A stretch of 64,000 nucleotides of DNA, taken from positions 13,522,348-13,586,347 of the forward strand of contig CAIIXF020000006.1 in NCBI GenBank assembly GCA_903813345.2, in the 5' to 3' direction. The position numbers and the translations under genes were made by a program. Of the stretch, positions 24,918 through 36,636 are shown piece after piece (positions within the stretch are counted from its first letter, which is position 1; each line of letters starts with the position of its first letter). The DNA is from Owenia fusiformis (lineage: Eukaryota; Annelida; Polychaeta; Sabellida; Oweniidae). A model generated the notes under the pieces. The model searched no databases, was not told the DNA's origin, and saw only the letters and a list, made by a program, of their open reading frames with translations.

Positions 24918-25809
24918 AAGGCCCGGTCACACCGCCTAAACGTTGCTGGAGCGTTCCTTGAACGTTGAAAAAAATCATCAACGCTCGTAAACGTTCACCA
25001 CCGTTTAACAAAAGTTGGCATCCGTTAAAGCAACGCTGTAAACGCTCGGCCAACTCGGATGTTTCTCGAGTGGCCATCCTAACGCTCCAAAAGTTTTGAG
25101 CTGCTCAAAATATTGCGAGCGTTGAAAAAGGGACAATTTTACGCCCTGGCAAAGTTTATCACCGATCCACCAACGCCCAGTCAAAGTTTGGCACCGCTAG
25201 ACGCAAGTTCGTGGACGCTTGAATCCGCTAGACCAACGCAGAAATCTTAAACGCTGGACCACCGCTGCTTCGCCAGCGTTGCCCGGGCGGCGATTAAACG
25301 TTGCACAAACGTCGGTGGAGCGGCTGTTAGCGTTTTATCAGCGTACATGGGGTTGTTGGAACGGTGTCGGACGTTGTCGCAGCGTTCCATGGCGGCGATG
25401 AACTTTGCTTTGGCGTTGGTATAGAGGTGTCGGAGCGGGACCAGAATTTGGCTATAAATACGTGGAGAAATGCACCACGAGCTCTTTTGGAATAGATCCG
25501 TTCAGCTCAGTAGTCAAACGCGATATGCTGCTAAACCAACGCTGCTGCTATTTATACCCCCGCCGAGGCAACGCTCTCATGCGCAGAACGCCGCTATACC
25601 AACGCTCGCATTACCGCTAAACAAACGCTAGCTACCGCTCGCAACCGCTTAACCAACGCTAAAGCAACGCCGGCTTCAGCGGTGCACCGCTAAGCCAACG
25701 CCCGTGTTTTTGTTTTTTTCCCCATTTTGTGCGCGTTGACGAGCGTTGATGAATTTTTTCAACGTTCAAGGAACGCTCCAGCAACGTCCGGGCGGTGTGA
25801 CCGGGCCTT
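24918..25809. mobile_element. Fold-back element, AAGGCCCGGTCACACCGCC ends
   Basis: AAGGCCCGGTCACACCGCC at the left and its near-complement at the right (GGCGGTGTGACCGGGCCTT), flanked by TA on both sides (24916-24917 and 25810-25811). The interior is filled with AACGCT, ACCGCT, CCAACGC and AACGTT units in both orientations and is GC-rich compared with the flanks. Small open frames inside (for example 25219-25401) follow from the repeats. It split an older duplicated block (see 22262-22440). Confidence 0.7.
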
Positions 25810-25854
25810 TACGAGTATGCATTTTCATAGTTCTCAAAACAGTGCATTGGTATG

Positions 25855-25917
25855 AGGCACTAGTGGTTCAGTGGTAAAAATGTTCGCCTGTCACCCGGCG
25901 TGACAGGCGGGGATACT
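25855..25917 (+). repeat. tRNA-derived fragment with perfect hairpin
   Basis: ACTAGTGGTTCAGTGGTA resembles a tRNA A-box region and CGCCTGTCAC an Asp-type anticodon arm. Then TGACAGGCG (25901-25909) pairs perfectly with CGCCTGTCA (25885-25893). No B box follows. It looks like a tRNA pseudogene head. Confidence 0.35.
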
Positions 25918-26280
25918 CACCACATAATTATCGAGGACGTGGCTGACACAAAACGCAAGTCTTGTCATCTTTGAAAAATATTTTACACAAATATTTCATT
26001 CTATTGAAGTGATTACCTGGCTGTGAATCTTTCACAAGAGATGCACATATAATGTCAAGCTATGATTTATACAAACGTAAAATCACAACTGCCGATACAC
26101 CCACAGATGTTGGTCAGATCGTTTTGTAGTACGATCTCATTGGCTCAAAGAATAATACAGAAGATGCGTCACTTAAACTTATTTTATAGCTGAGATCTTC
26201 ATCTTTCTATTTCTACTTGTTTGGTTCGACTAATGGATGCAGTTATTTGACTTTAAATACGGCGAATATTTTTCACTATA

Positions 26281-26376
26281 TCCGGACTCTTGTGTGTCCA
26301 AATATCATTGTACTGATGACTTCACATTTCTGGAACCACGGGAGCACCATTCAGATTTGGACAGACAAGAGTCCGG
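26281..26376. repeat. Inverted repeat with 22-bp arms
   Basis: TCCGGACTCTTGTGTGTCCA followed by AAT is mirrored by ATTTGGACAGACAAGAGTCC followed by GG, with one mismatch. Probably the remains of a fold-back element; the AATAT/ATATT flanks may extend the arms. Confidence 0.45.
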
Positions 26377-26914
26377 CGATAAAATATCACTGTTTTTGGG
26401 TTCTTATCAACGCAGTATTGCTTGAATAACGGTCATTGGTGATAAAAAAGTTAAGGAATAACAAGATGCTTCGTATGAGGTATGATTTGTCTCATATTTT
26501 TCAGAAATGGCCCCACAATCGTCATTTTAAAATTTGAAATTTTCTGAGGTGTCTCATCTTGAGGAATATTTATTGAGCTACTGATTCTACTACAAAAGAA
26601 TCTGGCCGGGATCTATGGATACACCTGAAAGTATATCATCCGATCTCCCACAAGTGGCCATATAAACCGCCTATGCAGAAATTGAACACTTGACCATGAA
26701 AGCCTGTGTATCGACTGCGACTGATTCAAATCGAAGAACATCAAGGAATTTATAAGATTAGTTTTCATTCAATCCTAAAAAACTTTCAATGAGAGGCTAA
26801 TGAAGCTACTCGAGGGCAACATTTTCAACACCATCATCAATAAGATTTCTTACATTATTCTTGAAATCTCAAAATATCAGTTAGATGAATTTCATGAAGG
26901 GATAAGGATGTTAC

Positions 26915-27135
26915 GCGGAATATGGCATATGGTTGCGCGGTATTTGTGATATGGGTGAATATGCCATACTCAACTGCGGTATATGGCATATTCTGCAGGT
27001 GAGAATGGCATATTCCGCAGTGAATATGCGATGCATTGATTTCAGTGAATACCCGATACTCATCTGGCGAATGTGGCATACCCACTTGCGGAATATGCCA
27101 TATGCCGCAGGTGAATATGATATATACCGCAGGTG
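26915..27135. repeat. Diverged array of GAATATGGCATAT units
   Basis: At least eight degenerate copies of GCGGAATATGGCATA, its complement TATGCCATATTC and TGCAGGTGAATATG occur in mixed orientation. Frames stay open on both strands here because of the repeats. Not coding. Confidence 0.5.
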
Positions 27136-28315
27136 AAAACGTGATACAGAAAGCTTCGATTTGATTGGTTACGAGAATCAACTCTAAATGTATACTCAAT
27201 ACACTGTACTGTTGATTCAGTAATCATTTCAGTACATGATTCAGTAATCATCATAATAATTTATAGACTTTAATCTGTTCGTCGAATCGATGTAATTGAC
27301 AATCGTGTTATCATTGGTTAATGTGTATGCCATATACCAGGTATATCTGTCATACAAAGCAAGTGAATATGCCACGTTCGTTGCAGAAAATGACATATAT
27401 TTTTATCATGTTTATCTTTTTTCTTTTCTTTTTTTCTCGTTGTCTTCTTCTTTTCATTTTTTCAACGTCTACTTCTTTTCATCTTTTTATCTTACTTTTA
27501 GCACACATATAGATTCACACAAGTCCACGCCAAGTGATCTGACAAAATGAACGCAGGCGGGAGTGGTAGGCTACTTCTAAAAAAATCACTATTGAATGGA
27601 CGTTCATTTCCTGTGAACATGGTATGATACATTGGTGTCACGGTGTCCAACCCAAACGCTTTTACATGGACGACGAAGCGTTTCATTACTGAAACTAAAC
27701 AAAGAAAAGCTCCGGAGTAGGAAAAATGGCGGACGGGAATGAATGATGAGCCGTCTGACGATTTCCCCAATGATTGTAAATAAGAGGTATGTGTTACTTA
27801 TTTCGAGTATACCATTCGATGGGAGTGATATAATCATGTTGTACTTGGCTGGCTGTTGACGTTTGAAGAGGAAGAGCTGTACGAAGCAGTATAGTTATCA
27901 AAATTCATAAACGTATTTGTCATTCTACCGGTCCAAATCCCTTTTGTTGAGACTGATGTGATTAGTCGAGTCAAGATTAGAGCATCAGAGTATATTTTGG
28001 TCAAATTACAAAGCTTCAACCCACTGTAACGGCTAGCCTAATTTGGGTAGTGTGGGTATTTTAGACTAGGTCACTTTGGGGATACGTTGTACCATTAAAT
28101 GTACATGTGAAAATAAAGAGACACAATATTTAATGAAAGCTTACCAACATATATTCTGGCTTCATCCGCCTCAAAATAATACAACACAAATTGATACTAG
28201 TATAAGTTTCAGTTTCAGAAGTGCTAATTATAAGTCCTTTATGCAATTATACTTGTATATTTATCTATATATAAAAGTGTTCATCACTAATGTATTTTTT
28301 TTTCATCAGATGAGC
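27136..28315. other. No gene established
   Basis: Contains a T-rich pyrimidine tract (27415-27495) and AAAATGGCGGACGGG at about 27723, which looks like a translation start but meets a stop after six codons. No exon chain could be built. Confidence 0.25.
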
Positions 28316-29922
28316 GATGCATATTCTAAGTCCCTCAAGGTGATGAATATTATAAGTCCTTCAAGGTGATGAATATTCTAAGTCCTTCAAGTTGAAGATA
28401 AGTTCACCAAATGAACTGTGAATATTCTAAGTCTATCAAGTTGCAGATATAATCTAAGTTCATCAAATGAGTTGTGAATATTCTAAGTCTATCAAACTGA
28501 AGATGTATGGAATCTGCTAAGTTCTTCAGATTAGCGATGAATATTCTAAGTCCACCAAATTGAAGATATAATCTACTAAGTTCATCAAATGAGTTGTGAA
28601 TATTCTAAGTCTATCAAACTGAAGATGCGTGGAATCTGCTAAGTTCTTCAGATTAGCGATGAATATTCTGTGTCCACCAAGTTGAAGATATAATCTACTA
28701 AGTTAATCAAATGAGCTGTGAATATTTTAAGTCTATCAAACTGAAGATGTATGGAATCTGCTAAGTTCTTCAGATTAGCGATGAATATTCTAAGTCCACC
28801 AAGTTGAAGATATAATTACTAAGTTCATCAAATGAGTTGTGAATATTCTAAGTCCACCAAGTTGAAGATATAATCTAAGTTCACCAAATGAGTTGTGAAT
28901 ATTCTAAGTCTATCAAACTGAAGATGTATGAAATCTGCTAAGTTCTTCAGATTAGCGATGAATATTCTAAGTCCATCAATTGAAGATATAATCTAAGTTC
29001 ATCAAATGAGCTGCGAATATTCTAAGTCTATCAAACTGAAGATGTATGGAATCTGCTAAGTTCTTCAGATTAGCGATGAATATTCTAAGTCCACCAAGTT
29101 GAAGATATAATCTAAGTTCACCAAATGAGCTGTGAATATTCTAAGTCTATCAAACTGAAGATGTATGAAATCAACTAAGTTCTTCAGATTAGCGATAAAT
29201 ATTCTAAGTCCATCAAGTTGAAGATATAATCTAAGTTCATCAAATGAGTTGTGAATATTCTAAGTCTATCAAATTGAATATATCACCAAATGAGCTGTGA
29301 ATATTCTAAGTCTATCAAACTGAAGATTTATGGAATCTGCTAAGTTCTTCAGATTAGCGATGCATATTCTAAGTCCACCAAGTTGAAGATATAATCTAAG
29401 TTCACCAAATGAGCTGTGAATATTCTAAGTCTATCAAACTGAAGATGTATGAAATCTGCTAAGTTCTTCAGATTAGCGATGAATATTCTAAGTCCATCAA
29501 GTTGAAGATATAATCTAAGTTCATCAAATGAGGTGTGAATATTCTAAGTCTATCAAACTGAAGATGTATGGAATCTGCTAAGTTCTTCAGATAAGCGATG
29601 AATATTCTAAGTCCACCAAATTGAATATATCACCAAATGAGCTGTGAATATTCTAAGTCTATCAAACTGAAGATGTATGAAATCTGCTAAGTTCTTCAGG
29701 TTAGCGATGAATATTCTAAGTCCATCAAGTTGAAGATATAATCTAAGTTCATCAAATGAGTTGTGAATATTCTAAGTCTATCAAACTGAAGATGTATGGA
29801 ATCTGCTAAGTTCTTCAGATTAGCGATGAATATTCTAAGTCCACCAAATTGAATATATCACCAAATGAGCTGTGAATATTCTAAGTCTATCAGACTGAAG
29901 ATGTATGGAATCTGCCAAGTTC

Positions 29923-29981
29923 CATGGCGTAGAATAATGGAAATAACGTCACAACGCATGCGCGTAAATCAACATTTCTTG
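29923..29981. mobile_element. Remnant of the CATGGCGTAG MITE
   Basis: Matches the first 59 bases of the element at 30481-31019, in the same satellite context (GCCAAGTTC before it), then passes directly to satellite sequence TTCTAAGTCTAG. Most of the element has been deleted. Confidence 0.65.
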
Positions 29982-30480
29982 TTCTAAGTCTAGCAAACTG
30001 AAGATGTATGGAATCTGCTAAGTTCTTCAGATTAGTGATGCATATTCTAAGTCCACCAAGTTGAAGGTATAATCTAAGTTCACCAAATGAGCTGTGAATA
30101 TTCTAAGTCTGTCAAACTGAAGATGTATGAAATCTGCTAAGTTCTTCAGATAAGCGATGAATATTCTAAGTCCACCAAATTGAATATATCACCAAATGAG
30201 CTGTGAATATTCTAAGTCTATCAAACTGAAGATGTATGAAATCTGCTAAGTTCTTCAGGTTAGCGATGAAATTCTAAGTCCATCAAGTTGAAGATATAAT
30301 CTAAGTTCATCAAATGAGTTGTGAATATTCTAAGTCTATCAAACTGAAGATGTATGGAATCTGCTAAGTTCTTCAGATTAGCGATGAATATTCTAAGTCC
30401 ACCAAATTGAATATATCACCAAATGAGCTGTGAATATTCTAAGTCTATCAAACTGAAGATGTATGGAATCTGCCAAGTTC

Positions 30481-31019
30481 CATGGCGTAGAATAATGGAA
30501 ATAACGTCACAACGCATGCGCGTAAATCGACATTTCTTGGTCCAAAGATTTCAGTGGAGAGCAGTCTTCATCAAAATTTAAAATCTTAATAACTTTTTAG
30601 CAAATCATTTATTTTCTTAGGATTCAACAGATCCATGTTAGACCCAATGAAGTGTTCATTTTGATATATAAAACAGCAAAATCCATCCACAGATCTTTCA
30701 GCCTTTTAATGATTTAATTTTCGGGATATTTTGCTAAAATCCCCCATTGGCCGCCATTATAAATCCCAAATCCTCATCATTTCATATCATTCGTTAAGTG
30801 ATCTAAACAACTCCAATCGCTTAGGATTCAACGGGTTCTAAGAGATCAAAGCTAATACAATATGTTGAAAACCCCCGTTTCAATATTTGCCGCATAATCT
30901 TTCGGCCTTTTAGGTTATAAATTTGTCAATATTTTGATTTTCGACCATTTATGACGTACTTGGATCCGAGATTCATTGTCCCGGGATTCATGACGCTATT
31001 TCTATTATTCTACGCCATG
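30481..31019. mobile_element. MITE inserted in the satellite
   Basis: Inverted ends CATGGCGTAGAATAATGG and CTATTATTCTACGCCATG with TTC on both sides. The empty satellite unit reads TTCTTC at this place, so the flanking TTC could be a duplication or two pre-existing triplets. The interior is non-coding. Confidence 0.75.
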
Positions 31020-31258
31020 TTCAGATTAGCGATGAATATTCTAAGTCCACCAAATTGAATATATCACCAAATGAGCTGTGAATATTCTAAGTCTATCAAA
31101 CTGAAGATGTATGGAATCTGCTAAGTTCTTCAGATTAGCGATGAATATTCTAAGTCCACCAAGTTGAAGATATAATCTAAGTTCACCAAATGAGTTGGTG
31201 AATATTCTAAGTCTATCAAACTGAAGAAATATTCTAAGTCTATCAAACTTCAGGCAAC

Positions 31259-32060
31259 TTTGGTGAATATTGGCTACTTCCCTCAATATATGAGTAAATA
31301 TTCCTCAAGTTTCTCTGGGCATCAAACTTCAGACAACTTTGGGGAATATTGGCTAAGTCCCTCAATATATGCGTAAATATTCCTTAAGTTCCTCCGGGCA
31401 TCAAACTTCAGGCAACCTTGGTGAATATTGGCTAAGTCCCTCAATATATGAGTAAATATTCCTTAAGTTTCTCTGGGCATCAAACTTCAGACAACGTTGG
31501 GGGAATATTTTGCTAAGTCCCTCAATATATGCGTGAATATTCCTTAAGTTCCTCTGGGTATCAAACTCCTCCAGGCAACTATGGTGAATATTGGCTAAGT
31601 CCCTCAATATATACGTGGATATTCCTTAAGTTCCTCTGGGCATCAAAATTCAGGCAACTTGGTAAATATTGGCTAAGTCCCTCAATATATGAGTAAATAT
31701 TCCTCAAGTTTCTCTGGGCATCAAACTTCAGACAACTTTGGGGAATATTGGCTAAGTCCCTCAATATATGCGTGAATATTCCTTAAGTTCCTCTGGGCAT
31801 CAAACTTCAGGCAACCTTGGTGAATATTGGCTAAGTCCCTCAATATATGCGTGAATATTCCTTAAGTTTCTCTGGGCATCAAACTCCAGGCAACTTTGGT
31901 GAATATTGGCTTAGTCCCTCAATATATGCGTGAATATTCCTTAAGTTCCTCTGGGCATCAAACTCCAGGCAACTTTGGTGAATATTGGCTTAGTCCCTCA
32001 ATATATGCGTGAATATTCCTTAGGTTCCTCTGGCCATCAAACTCCAGACAACTTTGGTAC
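31259..32060. repeat. Second satellite array, about 79-bp unit
   Basis: About ten units containing GTGAATATTGGCTAAGTCCC, TCAATATATGCG and CTCTGGGCATCAAACT. It shares the AATATT-TAAGTCC core with the 118-bp satellite and follows it without a break. The array stops shortly before the sequence gap. Confidence 0.9.
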
Positions 32061-32088
32061 TAAAATAATGTGTCTCTCTATTGCACAT

Positions 32089-32588
32089 NNNNNNNNNNNN
32101 NNNNNNNNNNNNNNNNNNNNNNNNNNNNNNNNNNNNNNNNNNNNNNNNNNNNNNNNNNNNNNNNNNNNNNNNNNNNNNNNNNNNNNNNNNNNNNNNNNNN
32201 NNNNNNNNNNNNNNNNNNNNNNNNNNNNNNNNNNNNNNNNNNNNNNNNNNNNNNNNNNNNNNNNNNNNNNNNNNNNNNNNNNNNNNNNNNNNNNNNNNNN
32301 NNNNNNNNNNNNNNNNNNNNNNNNNNNNNNNNNNNNNNNNNNNNNNNNNNNNNNNNNNNNNNNNNNNNNNNNNNNNNNNNNNNNNNNNNNNNNNNNNNNN
32401 NNNNNNNNNNNNNNNNNNNNNNNNNNNNNNNNNNNNNNNNNNNNNNNNNNNNNNNNNNNNNNNNNNNNNNNNNNNNNNNNNNNNNNNNNNNNNNNNNNNN
32501 NNNNNNNNNNNNNNNNNNNNNNNNNNNNNNNNNNNNNNNNNNNNNNNNNNNNNNNNNNNNNNNNNNNNNNNNNNNNNNNNNNNNNNNN
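32089..32588. other. Assembly gap (500 N)
   Basis: Exactly 500 N just after a satellite array; true size unknown. Confidence 0.99.
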
Positions 32589-33339
32589 TATTTATAATAC
32601 CAGATTCAATTCATAACCAGTTAAATTAAATGAACTTTACCCTACACCGCACCTATATAATTGTGCCGATGATACGAATGGATAGTTGTAAATAGAAAAA
32701 TAAAATATTTCCAACTTACATCAGTAATGTTGTAACATAAATTATTTACTATGATCAGAGACATATAAAATATGTTTTTATATATTTTTTATATGTGTCT
32801 GCTATGGTGCATTCACTTCAAGTCAATGTTTTTTTACATTTCCGTTCAAAAGAAATCAAGCAACTGATATTTACATACATATTTCTATGTTATCACGATC
32901 TCTTGCCAAATTAGTGCAATTAAATCATATCTGATTCGATGAACAACCAAATATATTGAAATGAAAGATGACAAAATGTTCAGCTAACAAACTACCTGTA
33001 CTTCTCCAAATAATTATAAACCTGTAAAAAGAAGCATCTTAAATACATAGAAATGGATTGCATATTATTTTTATTACACAGCATGCATAATGTTGTTTGC
33101 GGTATAGTCGATATACCTGGCTGGAAAACCTTTTTGTGATGTCCACGTGCCAAAACTACTGGATGTCAAATTTCTACTTTTGGCGAACATTCTGAATTTT
33201 CGCACTTATTTGCATTAAACTCAGCAGATTAGGTCATCAACTAGCAGATACATTAATATACTTTTTTGTACTTCACAGGAAAATATAATGGCTCAATTGC
33301 AACAGTTCGTCTACATTTGTATTATTATTATCTTTGCAC
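32589..33339. other. No gene seen
   Basis: AT-rich sequence after the gap with no exon or repeat structure that I recognise. Confidence 0.3.
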
Positions 33340-33665
33340 CTATGTATACCACTAAGTTCTTCTATAACGTCAGCACTGTACAGCTGGTAGAGAAGCCCTG
33401 GTGGACCCCCCTATACGTACTTTGCATATGTATTGTAGGAATCGAAAAGGATGCGCCATAATTTGCCACAGATTCCAATGTTATATAACTTCTAGAACAG
33501 CCCGTTAATCCACATCGTCAAAAGCTCTACGAATATCGATTGCTGTGACGTAGACGTTACGGCCTGATTCCACGTTATGGGTTATTGCCTCTTGTGCTAA
33601 CATGTACGAGTGGACAGAGGAGTATGATTTCAGACATGCTCCCCATCTTGGATTTTCAAGGTATG
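33340..33665 (-). pseudogene. Reverse transcriptase remnant (non-LTR type)
   Basis: Minus-strand translation gives KSYSSVHSYMLAQEAITHN, then YVTAIDIRRAFDDVD, which is the RT motif A pattern (aspartate, then AFD). A stop follows, then recognisable downstream sequence (GLLYQLYSADVI). The pieces are broken by stops and frameshifts, so this is a dead LINE fragment. Confidence 0.55.
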
Positions 33666-33883
33666 ATGTTTTCATTGATTGAAAATCAAACTGGGAAACG
33701 AGTATGGATGCGCCCTGCAGTTGGGGAATATGTTTAAGAACGTGTGGCTTGTTTTTACTTCTGTTTAACTAGAAGATATCAAACGTTATTCTGAGTGACG
33801 TCATAAGCGTAATCCCATGGTGGTCATCTTTTTCTAAAGGATTGCGTTTACCGACTTACAAAGGTCACTAGGGGGTATCGTGA

Positions 33884-34560
33884 TTTTTTAAATAATAAAT
33901 ACTCTTTATTTCTCAAAATCATAAATTTTACATTGTTATTCACGGCGTAATCGCCCAGAAGGGGCATTTTTACTGCCGCTTTGAGTGAATTTAAATTACA
34001 ATATAATTACATAGTCATAGTTAGTATAAGAAAAATATAGAATTTAGATACAATCTGTTTTTCTACCTGCCTGTACCCCCGTTGGTGCCCTGAATTTGAA
34101 TTACTGTTATCGATTGTTTGATTGTGTTTAATGAAATTTAAAACTGCCTAAAGATTTTGGAATTGTTTTCATTTGCCAGATCCTTGTCGCCAAAAAGTAG
34201 GAAATTTGTCTTATTTTTTAATGTTTTGTATTTAGTTACATCTAAGTTTAGTTCATGTTTGACCACCGCTTGCGCATTTGTTTCTCTCAGAGGGCAGGAC
34301 AGGAATTTATGTTGTGCTGTCTCTCGAGCTCCACAGTCACAAAATGGATCGTTAATGAAAGAGAAATTATCCAATTGACTACCTAACTTGGAATTATTAC
34401 AAGAACTAAGATGGATGAGTATGTCTTGCGGCAACCCTACCATTTCCCATTTATCATCAATTTTCAACCTACTGTAATTGAGGAAAAAATTTGTAGGCAT
34501 AGGAAATGAAGTCAATTTACATTTCCATCAGTAGAGAGGTTAAGCTACACGCACTTAATG
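33884..34560 (-). pseudogene. LINE 3' end with C-terminal zinc-type motif
   Basis: The frame 34515-34138 encodes FCDCGARETAQHKFLSCP, the Cys-Cys-His-Cys pattern found after the reverse transcriptase in many LINEs. About 250 bp of 3' untranslated sequence follows on -, to a tail-like AATAAAGAGTATTTATT at 33884-33900. The upstream domains are missing (5' truncation). It is not the continuation of the RT remnant at 33340-33665, which lies downstream of it on the same strand. Confidence 0.6.
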
Positions 34561-35101
34561 AACCTGAACTTCAATGGGCGCGCAGATGAAATGACTCGAA
34601 TTTGTTTATTTTCTGTGGGCCAGCGTGGAGTTTACAGGTTTTTACATGAGATTATCATATTGGTGCAATTTACAGACGCGTATTCAACCAAGGGCTTATT
34701 TAATATCCGGGGCTTAGTTGCGTACCAAACGAAACGAGAAACGACACGACATCCGGGACTTTGTTTGGTCTTCATTAGACAATGGTGTATAGGGGGGGGG
34801 GTAGTTTTTCTCAGACCTAGGTACCTTTTTCTGTACCGTTTTGCGGTTATTTTACTCTATGGCATTGCAATCCGTTCACATCATTAGCTACATAACTGAT
34901 TAACTTAAATATGCTTATGTAAATAAGGGTTAATACGAACAAACAGGGAAATGTACTTGAAGTGGAGATTGTGTTTTCTGTCAGTCAGTGTAACCCCCCT
35001 TACCCAGCTCTATAGCGGAGTATAAGATGACCTAATTATGCATATGAGAAGACCCCGTTGGTTTCTCGTCAGCGCAATCAAAACGGACGCGGACAATCTT
35101 A
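34561..35101. other. No gene seen
   Basis: Short chance frames only. It ends with the TTA target triplet (35099-35101) of the next element. Confidence 0.3.
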
Positions 35102-35909
35102 CCCTACTATCACACCAAACTAGTTCTCACTACGTTCTCGAAAACGGGCTCCAACTGTGTACGAACGGACTGGACCTTCTAAGAACCGTTTGGGATCTAT
35201 TTACAAACTTCATCGAACGTACTCGAACGGGTAGGTCCTCTAGAACTTAGACAATGCTCAAAATGTACTCGTGGTCGTCACGTTCTACAATTAGAACGAG
35301 TGACAACGTACTAACGACGAGCTGGACGTACTACGAACGGAACCGTCGTACTTCAATCCTACTAGGGACGTTTTAACAACGAGTTGAACTGTCTGAGGAC
35401 GTGTTGAGAACGAGATAGAACTAATTGCAAACGGGTTTAAACTGATTAAGAACGTATCTAACACTGCTTATGAACGAGTTAGCAAAAATATAGCTATCAC
35501 ACAAAACAAGTTGCCACTGCGTTCTTCAAAACTGGTTTTAAACTGTGTGCGAACGGAATGAACGTAGCTGCAACTTTCCAAGGTCTATTTACGAACTTTA
35601 TGAACGTTCTCAGACGGGAATGTGATTTTAGAATTTTGAATCGATTCAAAATTCGATGGCGACCATACCGTTCTGTAATCAGGTCATGTTGACCTTCTAG
35701 ACTAAGGGACGCGTTCTACGACGTTGCACAACGACGTGGTGCGACCTGAACGAACTGCGAACGAGATGGACGTATCGAAGACTGTTTAAGAACGAAGAAG
35801 CTAATTATTTCAGACATATTTCCCGACCACAGCCAGATTGAGCCCGTTTTACGACGTTTTCGTAGGACTGGCAAGAACGGGTAAGAACTAGTTTGGTGTG
35901 ATAGGGGGG
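35102..35909. mobile_element. Harbinger-type MITE with GAACG arrays, copy 1
   Basis: Starts CCCTACTATCACACCAAAC and ends GTTTGGTGTGATAGGGGGG, flanked by TTA on both sides (35099-35101 and 35910-35912), a 3-bp duplication favoured by Harbinger. The interior is dense in ACGAACG, GTACTCGAACG and complements. A second TIR-like sequence (CTATCACACAAAACAAG) lies inside at 35493, so the last 417 bp form a smaller fold-back unit. Confidence 0.75.
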
Positions 35910-36636
35910 TTAGTTTTAACTGTTGTTTCTAGACTTCAAGATATCCCTAGTCCTACTAGGGACATCTCGCATACCATAGAATAGATTGTCGCAGAATTCG
36001 GCACTCATAAATGTTAAAATTATTATGTTAGTTGGAGACCCGAGGCCTCATTATCCGGTCGACGCACCGCAAATCGCAATCGCAACGTAAATATTTAGCG
36101 AATCGTACGCAAAACGATATTATGAGGTCATCTCAAAGGCACTCTAGCGCAAATTCATTGCCGTTTTGCGTCTTTAGCGCAAATCGCAGTTTTCTTATTA
36201 CACGGTAGACGCATCGCTATTTTCATTTCGCATCGCAAATACACTGCTAACCGCATGCAAATTGGTATTATGCAGTCATCGCACAGTTGCGTCCACGTAA
36301 ATCAGTTGATTTTTATGTCGCAAACTCCACTTTATTTGCGGCATCCCTGACCCTGCCGCAATATAAATCGCAAACATATCATCAAGAATCTTGATAGTTT
36401 TCCTATTTAAATTAACATTATCGTTGTAGAAATCTAGGAAGTGCCCTTTGAGACATCCGACTAAAAATAGGTTGAAAAACATTAGAGACACAAATAACCA
36501 AAACTTATCAAAATCAAGTCTGAAAGTGCACGATTATGCTACCTTGGTTTTGTGAAATCTATAATAAATATCGCAATTCCATTTCGCAAATATCGTCTGC
36601 TAAAATCAAAATATTAGGGTTCGATCAAGCTGGAAA

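Larger units (their letters stand above)
28316..31258. repeat. Satellite array, about 118-bp unit
   Basis: Roughly two dozen tandem units of about 118 bp. Each has two related halves: one with GAATATTCTAAGTCTATCAA and GATGTATGGAATCTGC, the other with GAATATTCTAAGTCCACCAA and GTTGAAGATATAATC. The first 250 bp are shorter, simpler sub-units. Interrupted by a MITE at 30481-31019 and by a remnant of the same MITE at 29923-29981. Open frames here are by-products. Confidence 0.9.

Noticed and set aside
27723-27745. ATGGCGGAC start of a gene on +
   Set aside because: The frame stops after six codons and no donor or downstream exon could be matched.
28316-32060. CRISPR-like array or coding repeat protein
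   Set aside because: Units are contiguous satellites without unique spacers, in a eukaryotic context, and frames are broken by stops.
31975-32629. Frames of about 175-213 codons across the N run
   Set aside because: They consist almost wholly of unknown bases from the 500-N gap.
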